Made by a program: the position numbers and the translations under genes. This document shows positions 26,336 to 35,086 of a stretch of 56,345 nt of DNA, one piece after another (position 1 is the stretch's first letter; each line of letters starts with the position of its first letter). Under the pieces are notes generated by a model that saw only the letters and a program-made list of their open reading frames with translations, was not told where the DNA came from and did no database searches. The stretch lies in contig CAIWAN010000085.1 in the NCBI GenBank assembly GCA_903910705.1, positions 1 to 56,345 of the forward strand, read 5' to 3'. This DNA comes from an uncultured Candidatus Marinamargulisbacteria bacterium. Lineage in GTDB: Bacteria; Margulisbacteria; Riflemargulisbacteria; GWF2-35-9.

Positions 26336-27112
26336 CTATCCGAACCGACCGGTAATATAGTCGGTTGTTTGCTTATGTTTGGGGTTGGTAAAAATATTCT
26401 TCGTGATACCGAACTCGATGAGCTCGCCAACACGACTTTCATCGGTGTTAAAGAATGCCGTGTAGTCAGAGATCCGAGCGGCTTGTTGCATATTATGGGT
26501 CACAATAATGATCGTGATCTCTTTTTCCAACTCGCGCATCAAGTCCTCGATCTTAAGGGTAGCGATCGGGTCAAGGGCCGAACACGGCTCGTCCATCAGG
26601 AGAACATCGGGTTTAACCGATAAGGCTCTGGCGATACACAGACGTTGCTGTTGTCCCCCTGATAGAGAGAAGGCGCTTTGGTCAAGCTTGTCCTTTACTT
26701 CTTCCCACAGGGCGACTTTCTTTAGGTAATGTTCGACGAGATCGGTAAGGGTCGATTTGCTTTTCTCGCCATGGATCTTGGGGCCGAATTTAATGTTCTC
26801 CGCGATCGATTTGGGGAAAGGATTCGGCTTTTGAAACACCATGCCTACCTGTTTTCGAAGCGATACAAGGTCAATATCGGCTGCATAAATATCCTTGCCC
26901 TTGAGAGTGATCTGTCCTTCATGTTTCGTTTTGGCAAGCAGCTCATTCATTCGATTGAACGCGCGGATATAGGTCGATTTGCCGCATCCCGACGGGCCAA
27001 TGATGGCGGTAATGTGGTTTTTGTGGATAGGCAGCGAAATGTGTCGAATGGCCCATTTTAGTCCATAGGCCAAACTAAAGTCCCTCGATTCCATTAAGAT
27101 GGGGATGGTCAT
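26336..27112 (-). CDS. pstB: Phosphate ABC transporter ATP-binding protein
   Basis: PstB powers phosphate import. It has Walker A ([20 protein letters not shown], which includes the PstB-specific RxFNRMN), the Q-loop in [12 protein letters not shown], the ABC signature [16 protein letters not shown], Walker [13 protein letters not shown] and the switch histidine in [12 protein letters not shown]. At 258 aa it is full length. The start overlaps pstA by 4 bases (ATGA). Confidence 0.97.
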   Translation of the reverse strand: MTIPILMESRDFSLAYGLKWAIRHISLPIHKNHITAIIGPSGCGKSTYIRAFNRMNELLAKTKHEGQITLKGKDIYAADIDLVSLRKQVGMVFQKPNPFPKSIAENIKFGPKIHGEKSKSTLTDLVEHYLKKVALWEEVKDKLDQSAFSLSGGQQQRLCIARALSVKPDVLLMDEPCSALDPIATLKIEDLMRELEKEITIIIVTHNMQQAARISDYTAFFNTDESRVGELIEFGITKNIFTNPKHKQTTDYITGRFG

Positions 27113-27969
27113 GTTTGTTGTCCTTTCTGGTAGGTGTAGCGAATAAGGGAGGCAATGATGTTCAGCCCCAGACTGAGCATAATGAGAACGGCTGCCGTCG
27201 AATAGGCGATGCCTCGAACGCCGTCTATATCATGGTGTTGTGTCGACATGATGTAGAGATGGTAGGGGAGTGCCATAAACTGACTGTTAAGCGATAGGCT
27301 TGTTTCGGGTAGAAAGAAGGCTACACCCGTAAACAGGATCGGTGCGGTCTCTCCCATGGCGCGAGAGATGCCCAAGATGACCCCTGTCAGAATGCCGGGC
27401 ATCGCGACCGGAATGACATTCTTTCGAAGCACCTGCCATTGGGTCAGCCCCAAGGCAAACGCTCCATCGCGATAGCTCGCCGGAACGTTGCGAAGCGCCT
27501 CTTCGGACGCAGCGATAATGACGGGAAGCGACAATAATCCCAACGTAAGTCCTGCGCTCAGAACACTGGTGCCAAAGTTCATGGTTTTGACAAAGATGGC
27601 CAGTCCGAACAAACCATAAACGATCGAGGGAACGGCGGCTAGATTGCGGATAGAGAGGCGAATAAGGCGGGTGTAGGCATTATCCGAGGCGTATTCATTT
27701 AAATAGATGGCGGTGAAGACGCCAAAGGGTACGGACATGACCGCCGAAATAAGGGTGACATAGATCGTTCCGACCATGATGGGGAAAATGCCGCCTTTGG
27801 TCATCCCATCGGTGGGATTTTGAAGGAGGAAGGACAACGATAACGTGCCCGCACTGTTATAAAAGACGATGCCGAGAATGACCATAAGGCAAAGGAACAC
27901 GAATCCAAAGGAACCCCCCAGAAGGCCGTAGGTTAGTTTCTCAATAAGCGGTTTTCGAAGCGAACTCAT
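27109..27969 (-). CDS. pstA: Phosphate ABC transporter permease PstA
   Basis: This 286-aa inner-membrane permease has about six hydrophobic helices. The PstA-type motifs are [38 protein letters not shown] and [20 protein letters not shown] (the cytoplasmic coupling loop), then [16 protein letters not shown]. It forms the channel with PstC. Both ends overlap neighbouring pst genes by 4 bases. Confidence 0.96.
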   Translation of the reverse strand: MSSLRKPLIEKLTYGLLGGSFGFVFLCLMVILGIVFYNSAGTLSLSFLLQNPTDGMTKGGIFPIMVGTIYVTLISAVMSVPFGVFTAIYLNEYASDNAYTRLIRLSIRNLAAVPSIVYGLFGLAIFVKTMNFGTSVLSAGLTLGLLSLPVIIAASEEALRNVPASYRDGAFALGLTQWQVLRKNVIPVAMPGILTGVILGISRAMGETAPILFTGVAFFLPETSLSLNSQFMALPYHLYIMSTQHHDIDGVRGIAYSTAAVLIMLSLGLNIIASLIRYTYQKGQQT

Positions 27970-28856
27970 GCCCCTGCCTTTCGTTTGGCTGCGCGAACCA
28001 TTTTGTCAGCGACGAGATTAATAGAAAAGGATATCAGGAATAAATAGAGTCCTAAGGTGAATAGGGCGTAATAGGGCGTTGTATCATAGGCGACTTCGCC
28101 CATCTCGATGGCGATCGTTGAGGTGATCGTTCGCACAGGGTCAAAGATGGAGTGAGCGATCTCGGGGACATTCCCGCACGCCATGAGTACCGCCATTGTT
28201 TCCCCAATAGCCCGTCCCATGCCGAGCATGATCGCTGAGAAAATGCCGGAACGAGCGGCGGGTAGCACCACTTTAAAAATGGTTTCGAGTCGGGTGGCAC
28301 CGACTGCGAGCGAGGCGAATCGGAAGTCCTTGGGAACAGCGGCAATAGCGTCCTCGGAAAGACTAATGATCGTGGGCAGCACCATGATCGAGAGCATAAG
28401 GCTGCCGTTGAGGACATTCAGCCCATTATTGAGATGGAATATTTTCGCTAACAACGGCCCCACCATGACGAGACCAATGAATCCGATGACCACGGAGGGG
28501 ATGCCCGCCAATAATTCCACCGCTGGTTTAAGCAACACGCGAAGGGGGCGGGGGGCGATCTCGGAAAGGAATAGGGCACATAAAAGACCGATAGGGACCG
28601 AGATGAGCAGCGTCAGTCCCGTGACAAAGAACGAGCCCCATAGGATAGACAGAATGCCGTAATATTCGCCATCCCAGCCCGTTGGGTTCCAGTTAGCTGA
28701 GAGCCAAAAATCCTTCCACGAGACGTCTTGATAAACGGGCAAACTCTCTTTGAGTAAGAAGATGCCCATGAAGAGTACCGTGACAATAGCCAACCCACCG
28801 GTCAGTTGAAAGACCTTTCGCATGGTTTTGTCGGCTAAATGGTTTAGTTTGATCAT
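27966..28856 (-). CDS. pstC: Phosphate ABC transporter permease PstC
   Basis: This 296-aa permease partner of PstA has LPVYQDVSWKDFWLSANWNP in the first outer loop, ELLAGIPSVVIGFIGLVMVG, the coupling loop FRFASLAVGATRLETIFKVV, and GMGRAIGETMAVLMACGN. It is the first pst gene here. No pstS (phosphate-binding protein) precedes it, although pstS is usually first in the operon, so the binding protein must be elsewhere. A sigma-factor gene ends 59 bases upstream on the same strand. Confidence 0.95.
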   Translation of the reverse strand: MIKLNHLADKTMRKVFQLTGGLAIVTVLFMGIFLLKESLPVYQDVSWKDFWLSANWNPTGWDGEYYGILSILWGSFFVTGLTLLISVPIGLLCALFLSEIAPRPLRVLLKPAVELLAGIPSVVIGFIGLVMVGPLLAKIFHLNNGLNVLNGSLMLSIMVLPTIISLSEDAIAAVPKDFRFASLAVGATRLETIFKVVLPAARSGIFSAIMLGMGRAIGETMAVLMACGNVPEIAHSIFDPVRTITSTIAIEMGEVAYDTTPYYALFTLGLYLFLISFSINLVADKMVRAAKRKAGA

Positions 28857-28915
28857 ACCGAGCTAACTTTACTGACTTTGCATAACGGTATCATGTTCAG
28901 AATATGACGATTATA

Positions 28916-29626
28916 TTACAAATAACTCTTTAATGTTTCATAAATCGGATGTTTTCGAATGCGCCCAAGTGCTTGTTCGCGGAGCTGTCGAACGCGCTCT
29001 CGACTGATCCCTAAGTTGCGACCGATCTCGGCGAGAGGAACATCCGTTTCGTTAGTGAACCCGAAGCTTTGTTCAATAATGAATCGTTCTTTGACGGGCA
29101 GAATGCGCAGTGCCACTTCAAGGGCTTCGCTTTTGCCTTCCTCATCGATCTCGGTTTGATAGTCAAGCGCCTTGTGGTCTTCGATATTAAGGGGAAGGTC
29201 ATCACTGGCAACGATGGCATCGAGCGAAAGGGTCTGTTTTTCAAGTTGTTGGTAATAGTCGATCTTATTTTGCGCAATGCCGGTCGCCACCGCAATTTCA
29301 CGATTAGAGGGGGCCCGATGTTCCTCGGTCATGAACTGGGTAATCATCTTCTTGATCTTTCGGATACATTCAAGGGCGGTGGAAGGGATACGAACCGGAC
29401 GGTTGAGTTTGTTGAATCCTTGTTGGGTGGCTTGGTTGATCCAGAAGGCGGCGTAGGACGAAAACTTTGTCCCCCGATTGGCTTCAAATTTTTGTGCCGC
29501 ACGTAAAAGACCGATGCAGCCATCCTGAACAATATCTTGAAAATAGGCATAATCGTAACGGCGTGCGTAGGAACAGATCAGCCCCATATTTTCACGGACC
29601 AAAACGTCGGTTGTTCTTGTATTCAT
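28916..29626 (-). CDS. Sigma-70 family alternative sigma factor
   Basis: This 236-aa sigma factor lacks region 1. It has region 2 (GLICSYARRYDYAYFQDIVQ, KFSSYAAFWINQATQQGF), region 3 (AIAxATGIAQNKIDYYQQL area) and region 4 (VPLAEIGRNLGISRERVRQL). It resembles group 2/3 sigma factors more than ECF types. AAGGGGG lies upstream of the ATG. It is transcribed toward pstCAB-phoU with a 59-base gap, so read-through into the phosphate genes is possible. The target regulon is unknown. Confidence 0.9.
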   Translation of the reverse strand: MNTRTTDVLVRENMGLICSYARRYDYAYFQDIVQDGCIGLLRAAQKFEANRGTKFSSYAAFWINQATQQGFNKLNRPVRIPSTALECIRKIKKMITQFMTEEHRAPSNREIAVATGIAQNKIDYYQQLEKQTLSLDAIVASDDLPLNIEDHKALDYQTEIDEEGKSEALEVALRILPVKERFIIEQSFGFTNETDVPLAEIGRNLGISRERVRQLREQALGRIRKHPIYETLKSYL

Positions 29627-29812
29627 AGCGAGTCCCCCTTATTCGAGAATAGTGAATAAAGAGATGGCGATACTTAAAGAAAGGGGATTTTCCGACAAGC
29701 GGTCCAAATCTCCGGCCATCTCGTTTCTATCGAGCTTTTCACCTCCATGACGAATGTCTTATGGAGTTAGTGTGCCCACTTTATGGAGAGTTAAACATCG
29801 ACAGAAACGGGT

Positions 29813-32224
29813 TTACCCTAACGTGACCTCAACGAGATGTTCTTTTTTGTCATTAAAGAAGGGCGCGATGTTGCCAACGATCGGCTTTCCATCGACGTCC
29901 ATTGATTTAACACCTTGATTGACACCGTTTGGGTTCTTGACGTTGATGATGTAGGTCGCCCCACGAAACACGCGTTTGACCGAGAATCCGCTCCACTCTT
30001 TGGGAATACAGGGATTAACCGCAAGGCCTGTATAGGTAGGTTGAACGCCAAGAATGTGTTTGGTCGCTGCTTGATACGTCCAAGACGCTGTCCCCGAGAG
30101 CCAACTATTGCGACCGAGCCCGAACTGTGGATGCTCGTTGCCTAAAATGTTTTGAGGGTAAGAGTAGGGCTCACATTCGAAAATATCGATGATATCATTT
30201 TTGGTCGCTGGGTTGATCTGTTGATAATACTCAAACGCACGATTCCCGTGACCGAGTAAGGTTTCCGCGATCATGCACCAAGGGTTGGTGTGCAAGAACA
30301 CGCCGCCGTTTTCTTTGGCACCGGGTGGGTATGTCGTGATGCCGCCTTTGCGACAATCAAACCCGTTAAAGCCCGGCCAGCTGAGTTTGATACCATACTG
30401 GGTGTTGAGGTGTTTGTTGACAGAGTTCATGGCTTTCTCTGCTTTATCTTGTGGGGCAACCCCAGACAAGACGGCCCATGACTGGCTATTCACATAGATC
30501 TTGCCTTGCTCATTTTTAGCCGACCCTAACGGGGTGCCATCTTCTTCAAAGTAACGGACATACCAGTCGCCGTCCCACGCACTGGTGTTGACCGCGTCTT
30601 TCATCTCGTTGAAATGTAGGCGATAGACCTCGGCTTGTTGGGTGTCTCCGAGCGTATCCATCAATTCGATGACATCACTAAGGGCCTTCGCATATTGATT
30701 CGCAACAAAGAGGCTCTCGGCGTTACCTTTTAAATTAACGGTATCATTCCAGTCCGCAAATCCGAGCAAGGGGAGTCCATGACTGCCTTTATGGGTATGG
30801 GTGAATTCAAGTGCGCGTTTGAGATGGTCAAGAACCGTCCCTTTTTCGCGCTTATCGAGGTCGACATTCTTTTCATAGTAGGTAATCTCTTTTTTCAGGA
30901 GATCAAGGTCGCCGGTCTCTTTTAAATACGTGCAAACCGCAAGGACAATCCAAAGATGGTCATCGCCATAAAACTTGTGTCCATGCTCTTCACGAGAATC
31001 ACCTTCGTTGGCCTCAAGGGTCGATGCGAAGAATTGGTGCATGGCCGAACCGTCAGCTTTTTGGACGCTGAGGATCTTTTCCATCAGTTCAAGCCCTTCC
31101 GCTGGCATATGGGCCATCGTTCCCATCACATCTTGCGAACTATCTCGAAAGCCAAGTCCGCGGCCGCCAAATCCCAATTGGTAAAGGGAAAGATCTCTTG
31201 ACCAGTTTTTGGTGGTGTGACATTGACGAGGATTATGAATATTGACCATCGAGTTGAACGAGGCATCCGGTGTTTCGACTTGAAGGGTAGCCAGATACTC
31301 ATCCCAGAAAGCTTTCAGGGCATCAAACGCCTTGTCGACTTTTTGCGGGTCTCGGAAAGAGTTAATGGACTTCATGGCTTCATCGAGGGTGGCTTCTTGG
31401 CCAAGTTGCGTAATGATGCGCTTGGTCTCACCGGGGCGAAGCGTTCCAAGGGCATGGAGCAGAGCGCTAATATTATCCGCGCGACGTGCTTCATAGTTGG
31501 AGAGATGCGCCTTTTGGAGAGCTAACGGGTTTTTCCACGTGCCATATTCATTGTCACCCAAGAACTGTTTCCGGTCGGTTTCCCAAGAATCCACAGGGGT
31601 ATTCGAGGTGAAATAATTAACAGCGGTATCTCGCTTCATGAAGGCGTATTGCTTGTGAATGACCTGTCCATGTTTGTCGGTTATCGCATCAACCGTCATG
31701 GTTTGAGGCACCCAATCCGCGTTAGTGAATTGCTTTAACGCATCAAAGTGGCTGTATTCAACAACAGGGATAACGTCGAGGGTAACGGGCTCTTTGCTGA
31801 TATTGGTGATCTCGATATCGCGAATGACCACGTTGCTGTTATGGGGGACAAAAATCGTGACTTGGGTGCGGATGCCATAGAACTCAGAAATGATGCGTTG
31901 ATACGAAAGCCCAACATGGCATTCGTATTTGGTGTACTTGTCGAGGGTCGGGACGAAAAAGGGAGAGAACACTTTGTAGCCCGTTTTCTGATGAATACGG
32001 ATATAGAGTGTTTCGCCTTTAAAGTCAGAGCTAGGGAGCTGAGGAATATATTTGGTGATGCGATTGAGAGCAGGGTCGCCCTTGCAAATAATGGAGCCAC
32101 CCGTATGGTCGACGATCCCCCCAAACTTGAGGGTGCCGACATAGTTTACCCATTTGACCGGAGTCTTTGGGTCGGTAATGACATATTCACGGTTCGCATC
32201 ATCAAAATATCCATATTTTCCCAT
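29813..32224 (-). CDS. GH94 family glycoside phosphorylase (cellobiose phosphorylase-like)
   Basis: GH94 enzymes split beta-glucosides such as cellobiose, laminaribiose or cellodextrin with phosphate, giving glucose 1-phosphate. The N-terminal beta-sandwich starts MGKYGYFDDANREYVITDPK. The catalytic (alpha/alpha)6 barrel has WSRDLSLYQLGFGGRGLGFR and RDSSQDVMG. The catalytic acid lies in LLGFADWNDTVNLKGNAES (Asp near residue 490, as in known cellobiose phosphorylases). A phosphate-site glycine and histidine region is seen near GGVFLHTNPW. At 803 aa it is the normal size. A good AAGGAGAA precedes the ATG. It lies 21 bases behind a GT2 gene and shares its promoter. The exact substrate cannot be read from the sequence; cellobiose or a longer beta-glucan is plausible given the GH8 operon nearby. 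Confidence 0.93.
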   Translation of the reverse strand: MGKYGYFDDANREYVITDPKTPVKWVNYVGTLKFGGIVDHTGGSIICKGDPALNRITKYIPQLPSSDFKGETLYIRIHQKTGYKVFSPFFVPTLDKYTKYECHVGLSYQRIISEFYGIRTQVTIFVPHNSNVVIRDIEITNISKEPVTLDVIPVVEYSHFDALKQFTNADWVPQTMTVDAITDKHGQVIHKQYAFMKRDTAVNYFTSNTPVDSWETDRKQFLGDNEYGTWKNPLALQKAHLSNYEARRADNISALLHALGTLRPGETKRIITQLGQEATLDEAMKSINSFRDPQKVDKAFDALKAFWDEYLATLQVETPDASFNSMVNIHNPRQCHTTKNWSRDLSLYQLGFGGRGLGFRDSSQDVMGTMAHMPAEGLELMEKILSVQKADGSAMHQFFASTLEANEGDSREEHGHKFYGDDHLWIVLAVCTYLKETGDLDLLKKEITYYEKNVDLDKREKGTVLDHLKRALEFTHTHKGSHGLPLLGFADWNDTVNLKGNAESLFVANQYAKALSDVIELMDTLGDTQQAEVYRLHFNEMKDAVNTSAWDGDWYVRYFEEDGTPLGSAKNEQGKIYVNSQSWAVLSGVAPQDKAEKAMNSVNKHLNTQYGIKLSWPGFNGFDCRKGGITTYPPGAKENGGVFLHTNPWCMIAETLLGHGNRAFEYYQQINPATKNDIIDIFECEPYSYPQNILGNEHPQFGLGRNSWLSGTASWTYQAATKHILGVQPTYTGLAVNPCIPKEWSGFSVKRVFRGATYIINVKNPNGVNQGVKSMDVDGKPIVGNIAPFFNDKKEHLVEVTLG

Positions 32225-32245
32225 TACGTGTTCTCCTTATTTGTT

Positions 32246-33430
32246 TTACCAGCTTGGTTCGATACAGGTCGCACCGAACTTGCTTTGTCCATCTTTGGCA
32301 CCCTTCATAAAACTAGCGTTCGTCGCATGACGAATACGCGCATACGTGAAGAACTTTGAAAGCGGCTTTAAGGTCAACACCGGCCAGAAATATCGGGCTG
32401 TAAAGACCACGAAAATGAGCGCGAATAATTCGAAAGCAAGCGTCAAAAAGGCGGCGTCAACGACACCCACCGATACATTCGCCAGACTAAACATCACCAG
32501 CAATAGCAATGTAATCCACATGCTCCAGAAGGAAGAATGCATGACATGGTAGTTGCCGATATGGATGATGCCTTTGCGGTACCAAGGGATATTGAAGCAA
32601 ATGCCAGGTTTCTTTCCGGCTTGAATAACAAATTCGAGGACTTTTTTGTCGCTGTGTTTAGAAATAAGGAGCGGATGACCGTAGCCATAACCGTACCATT
32701 GCTTTTTAAAGCTCTTCATATCGACGCGGTGCATGTGTTTGATGACGGATTCTTTGGAGAAATAAAGCACAAATCCGGCGCGCATAATGCGAAGCGAGAA
32801 ATCCACATCTTCACCGGTGGGCTCGTCCCAGAACTCGCCACCAATGGCATCGATGGCTTTCTTGCTGACGCAGAAATTAGCGGTGGCGAAGAAGGGGCTG
32901 TAATCGCCACCATTCACTTCATGAGGCAACCATTTGCTGACGGTAGGCATATAGCCAGACTCGGTCAACCCGCAGCGTCCGACAGGGGACAAGAAGCGAA
33001 CTTGCTCGCAGTAGTTCTCGGTAAAATTATCGGGTTCGACACGAAGGGTCAGCACTTCGCCACCTACGCCACCGATTTTGGCATCCTTTTCAAACGGAGC
33101 GACGATCTGGTATGCCCAGTCTTTATTCGGAGCGCAGTCACCATCAGTAAAGAGCACATAGTCGCCGGTGACGATCTTGATGGCCGCATTGCGTGCATGA
33201 CCCGGTGATTTACAGTTGGGCACTTCGACTAATTTGATGAAATCGTGTTTCTTTTGGAAGTCCTTAATGATCTCAACGGTTTTGTCGGTACTGCCACCAT
33301 CGCCGAGGATGATCTCCATCTTGTCGAGCGGGTAGTCAATGTTGAGAAGGTACTCGAATGTCGTCTTTAGGGTGCGATCTGCATTGCGGACCGGTACGAT
33401 AATCGAGATCTTGGGTTCAAACTTAGCCAT
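32246..33430 (-). CDS. GT2 family membrane glycosyltransferase
   Basis: The catalytic domain (~residues 8-260) has the GT2 motifs ISIIVPVRNADRTL, LGDGGSTDKTVEI, the metal-binding FTDGDCAPNKDW, the acid GEDVDFSLRIMRAGF and KKQWYGYGYGHP. Two hydrophobic segments near residues 310-365 anchor it. The ORF track start at 33466 is replaced by the ATG at 33430, which has AAAAGGAG upstream and begins right before the fold. Paired with a GH94 phosphorylase in one operon, it may build or recycle a glucan or exopolysaccharide; donor and product are unknown. The upstream promoter overlaps one of the island-flanking repeats. Confidence 0.9.
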   Translation of the reverse strand: MAKFEPKISIIVPVRNADRTLKTTFEYLLNIDYPLDKMEIILGDGGSTDKTVEIIKDFQKKHDFIKLVEVPNCKSPGHARNAAIKIVTGDYVLFTDGDCAPNKDWAYQIVAPFEKDAKIGGVGGEVLTLRVEPDNFTENYCEQVRFLSPVGRCGLTESGYMPTVSKWLPHEVNGGDYSPFFATANFCVSKKAIDAIGGEFWDEPTGEDVDFSLRIMRAGFVLYFSKESVIKHMHRVDMKSFKKQWYGYGYGHPLLISKHSDKKVLEFVIQAGKKPGICFNIPWYRKGIIHIGNYHVMHSSFWSMWITLLLLVMFSLANVSVGVVDAAFLTLAFELFALIFVVFTARYFWPVLTLKPLSKFFTYARIRHATNASFMKGAKDGQSKFGATCIEPSW

Positions 33431-33469
33431 AAAAAAACTCCTTTTTCTGTGAGATTTGCAAACCATGTC

Positions 33470-33498
33470 ACTATACGAAACAAGCCTTTTATCGTCAA
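33470..33498 (-). promoter_or_regulatory. Promoter of the GT2-GH94 operon, overlapping a flanking repeat
   Basis: On the minus strand TTGACG (33493-33498) and TATAGT (33470-33475) are 17 bases apart, with start of transcription expected about 33 bases before the GT2 ATG. The -35 and the whole spacer lie inside the 51-bp repeat that recurs at 42117. The -10 lies just outside it and is absent from the other copy (which reads GGCATC), so only this copy is a complete promoter. Confidence 0.7.
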
Positions 33499-33545
33499 GG
33501 CGTTGAAAAGTGCGACGAGGTCAATTTTGGGCACGTGCCCAAAAT
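33476..33545. repeat. Left flanking repeat of the defence island: 51-bp direct repeat plus 22-bp palindrome
   Basis: Positions 33476-33526 (CGAAACAAGCCTTTTATCGT...) are identical to 42117-42167. They run into the perfect palindrome ATTTTGGGCACGTGCCCAAAAT (33524-33545). CTTTAGGTCTTTCCAATGG follows and also recurs on the right side. The palindrome could be an operator for the adjacent GT2 promoter, a transposon or REP-type end, or a recombination site. Confidence 0.8.
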
Positions 33546-33699
33546 CTTTAGGTCTTTCCAATGGCCGCTCATTGTAGCTACCTCATGTGTTAGAAAATAT
33601 GGATACAAAATGGGCTGTACAAGGTGCCACGGGCACTCTCACCAATATGGACGAGATGCGACAAAACAAACTCATCCGTACCCACTCTGATGAGGTTTT

Positions 33700-33991
33700 C
33701 TTTGAATAAATAGACGTGAGTTTGTTTAGAACTTCCTTTTCCGCTTGGATAAGTTTCAAATGCTCGTCACACACCTTACGAGAGATATGAAGTCTTGCAT
33801 ATGACTCTGCATCCAAAACAGAAGCGGGGGCAATGATTGGAGATTTGTTTAGTTGAATACCTTTGACACGAATTCGCTTCTCATACGTCTAATGATTCAT
33901 CGGTTCGGATGCACGCGAATTGAGCAATGCGATCTAACTGGGGATTGATGCCGAAGGTCTCCAGATCGTAGAAGAGGAAGGTATTTGTCAT
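33700..33991 (-). pseudogene. sbcB: Broken exonuclease I (sbcB) gene with an internal deletion
   Basis: The ATG at 33991 overlaps the RhuM stop (ATGA) and opens 36 residues beginning MTNTFLFYDLETFGINPQLD. This is the N-terminus of exonuclease I with its first DEDD acidic residues. The frame ends at 33881. In the next frame, overlapping by a few bases, comes VKGIQLNKSPIIAPASVLDA and RLHISRKVCDEHLKLI, which matches the segment after the exonuclease domain of ExoI (INKCPVLA... in E. coli). The roughly 250 residues between them are missing, so most of the nuclease domain has been deleted. The downstream remnant is lost around 33700. Functional exonuclease is not possible from this copy. Confidence 0.75.
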
Positions 33992-34980
33992 GTTTTGGGT
34001 TTCTTCAGCTTTTTAATATCGGATTCTAACTCATTTAGGTTTTGTGATTTTTCAAACGTCCTTTGAGCTATCCGATACCGCTCTAACTCTGCTTCTGATT
34101 TTTCTAGAGCCATTGTATGGCTCACATTACCAGCGTGATTTAATAACTCTCTACCGTTCAGTTGTAAAATAGTATCCAAACGCTTTATCCAATCGCTCAT
34201 GTACATGGGGGTTTGTTGAAGAGCCATTGTCTCAGCAAAGGCTAAATACTGCTCGACCAATAATCCCAAGAGCTTTATCTCTTCTTCATTTAAGTAGTTT
34301 TTTGCAATACTCACGTCCGATTTCTTGATTGAAACGACATTCTTTTTATCGAACGATTGCATCCCCAATAAGGGCAAACTCGCATCAACTCGGCGGTAGA
34401 CTAATTCGGCCGCCGTTTGCTGACTAATGGCCCACAGCAATTTATTCTGTACCACCTTAAAGAATTCGAGGGTCTTTTCAGCTTTGGGGTCATAGTCAAT
34501 GCTTGTGGTATAAATGTCTTTTATTTTCTGATAGAAGAATCGCTCCGAAAGACGGATTTCACGAATACGTTCCTGTAATTCGGTGAAGTAATTCATTGAA
34601 CTACCTGACTTAAAGCGCTCATCATTCAGAGAAAAGCCTTTGATAATATATTCTTTAAGCCGTTGGGTGGCCCAAATACGAAACTGTGTGCCTTGAGCTG
34701 ACTTTACACGATATCCGACAGATATAATGACATCCAGATTATAGTAATGATGGGCTTTTTGTTGAAATTCGGAATTTCCGAATTTCTTCATGGTTGCGTC
34801 TTCTCGCAACTCGTTTTCTTCGTAGATATTTTTGATATGCTCGTTTATGGTTGATTTTGCTTTCCCAAACAATAATGCCAGTTGGTCTTGGGTTAGCCAT
34901 ACGGTTTCTTCTTCTAAGCGGACATCAATTTTGATATTGCCGTCAGGGTTTTGGTAGATGAGAATTTCGCTATTATTCAT
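33988..34980 (-). CDS. RhuM family protein (virulence RhuM-like)
   Basis: The 330-aa protein has the RhuM pattern: IYQNPDGNIKIDVRLEEETV, WLTQDQLALLFGKAKSTINEHI (a winged-helix-like DNA-binding segment), then NLDVIISVGYRVKSAQGTQF and FRIWATQRLKEYIIKGFSL. A helical C-terminal half follows. RhuM was first named in a Salmonella pathogenicity island. The family is common in restriction and mobile islands, and no biochemical role is firmly known. It sits between two exonuclease I remnants, downstream of a helicase and a type ISP enzyme on the same strand, consistent with a defence cassette. Confidence 0.9.
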   Translation of the reverse strand: MNNSEILIYQNPDGNIKIDVRLEEETVWLTQDQLALLFGKAKSTINEHIKNIYEENELREDATMKKFGNSEFQQKAHHYYNLDVIISVGYRVKSAQGTQFRIWATQRLKEYIIKGFSLNDERFKSGSSMNYFTELQERIREIRLSERFFYQKIKDIYTTSIDYDPKAEKTLEFFKVVQNKLLWAISQQTAAELVYRRVDASLPLLGMQSFDKKNVVSIKKSDVSIAKNYLNEEEIKLLGLLVEQYLAFAETMALQQTPMYMSDWIKRLDTILQLNGRELLNHAGNVSHTMALEKSEAELERYRIAQRTFEKSQNLNELESDIKKLKKPKT

Positions 34981-35086
34981 TTTTTAGTTTTCTCCGATTG
35001 GGTTTATTTTTACCATACCCAGTCTTCATGCAGGAAAACTGGGCAATCCGGTCTAGTTGGGGATTAATGCCAAAGGTAGTGTTCAC
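34973..35086 (-). pseudogene. sbcB: Second remnant of an exonuclease I start
   Basis: A GTG at 35086 overlaps the helicase stop (GTGA) and opens 37 codons reading NTTFGINPQLDRIAQFSCMK, then unrelated sequence, ending at the RhuM start. Compared with the first remnant (NTFLFYDLETFGINPQLDRIAQF), seven codons holding the catalytic FLFYDLE are missing. The two remnants differ at many silent sites, so this is not a fresh duplication. Confidence 0.7.

Noticed and set aside
31748-32359. 203-aa plus-strand ORF opposite the GH94 start
   Set aside because: Shadow of GH94; it crosses the real GH94 and GT2 ends with no start signal.
32537-33208. 223-aa plus-strand ORF opposite the GT2 gene
   Set aside because: The minus-strand frame carries clear GT2 motifs; the plus-strand reading has no recognisable features.
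33583-33816. 77-aa minus-strand ORF as a stand-alone gene
   Set aside because: Its first ~45 residues are the post-nuclease segment of exonuclease I; the remainder is out-of-frame debris, so it belongs to the sbcB pseudogene.
34900-35086. Target-site duplication caused by recent RhuM insertion into sbcB
   Set aside because: The two sbcB starts differ at many silent sites, so they cannot be a fresh duplication; separate cassettes or old events fit better.
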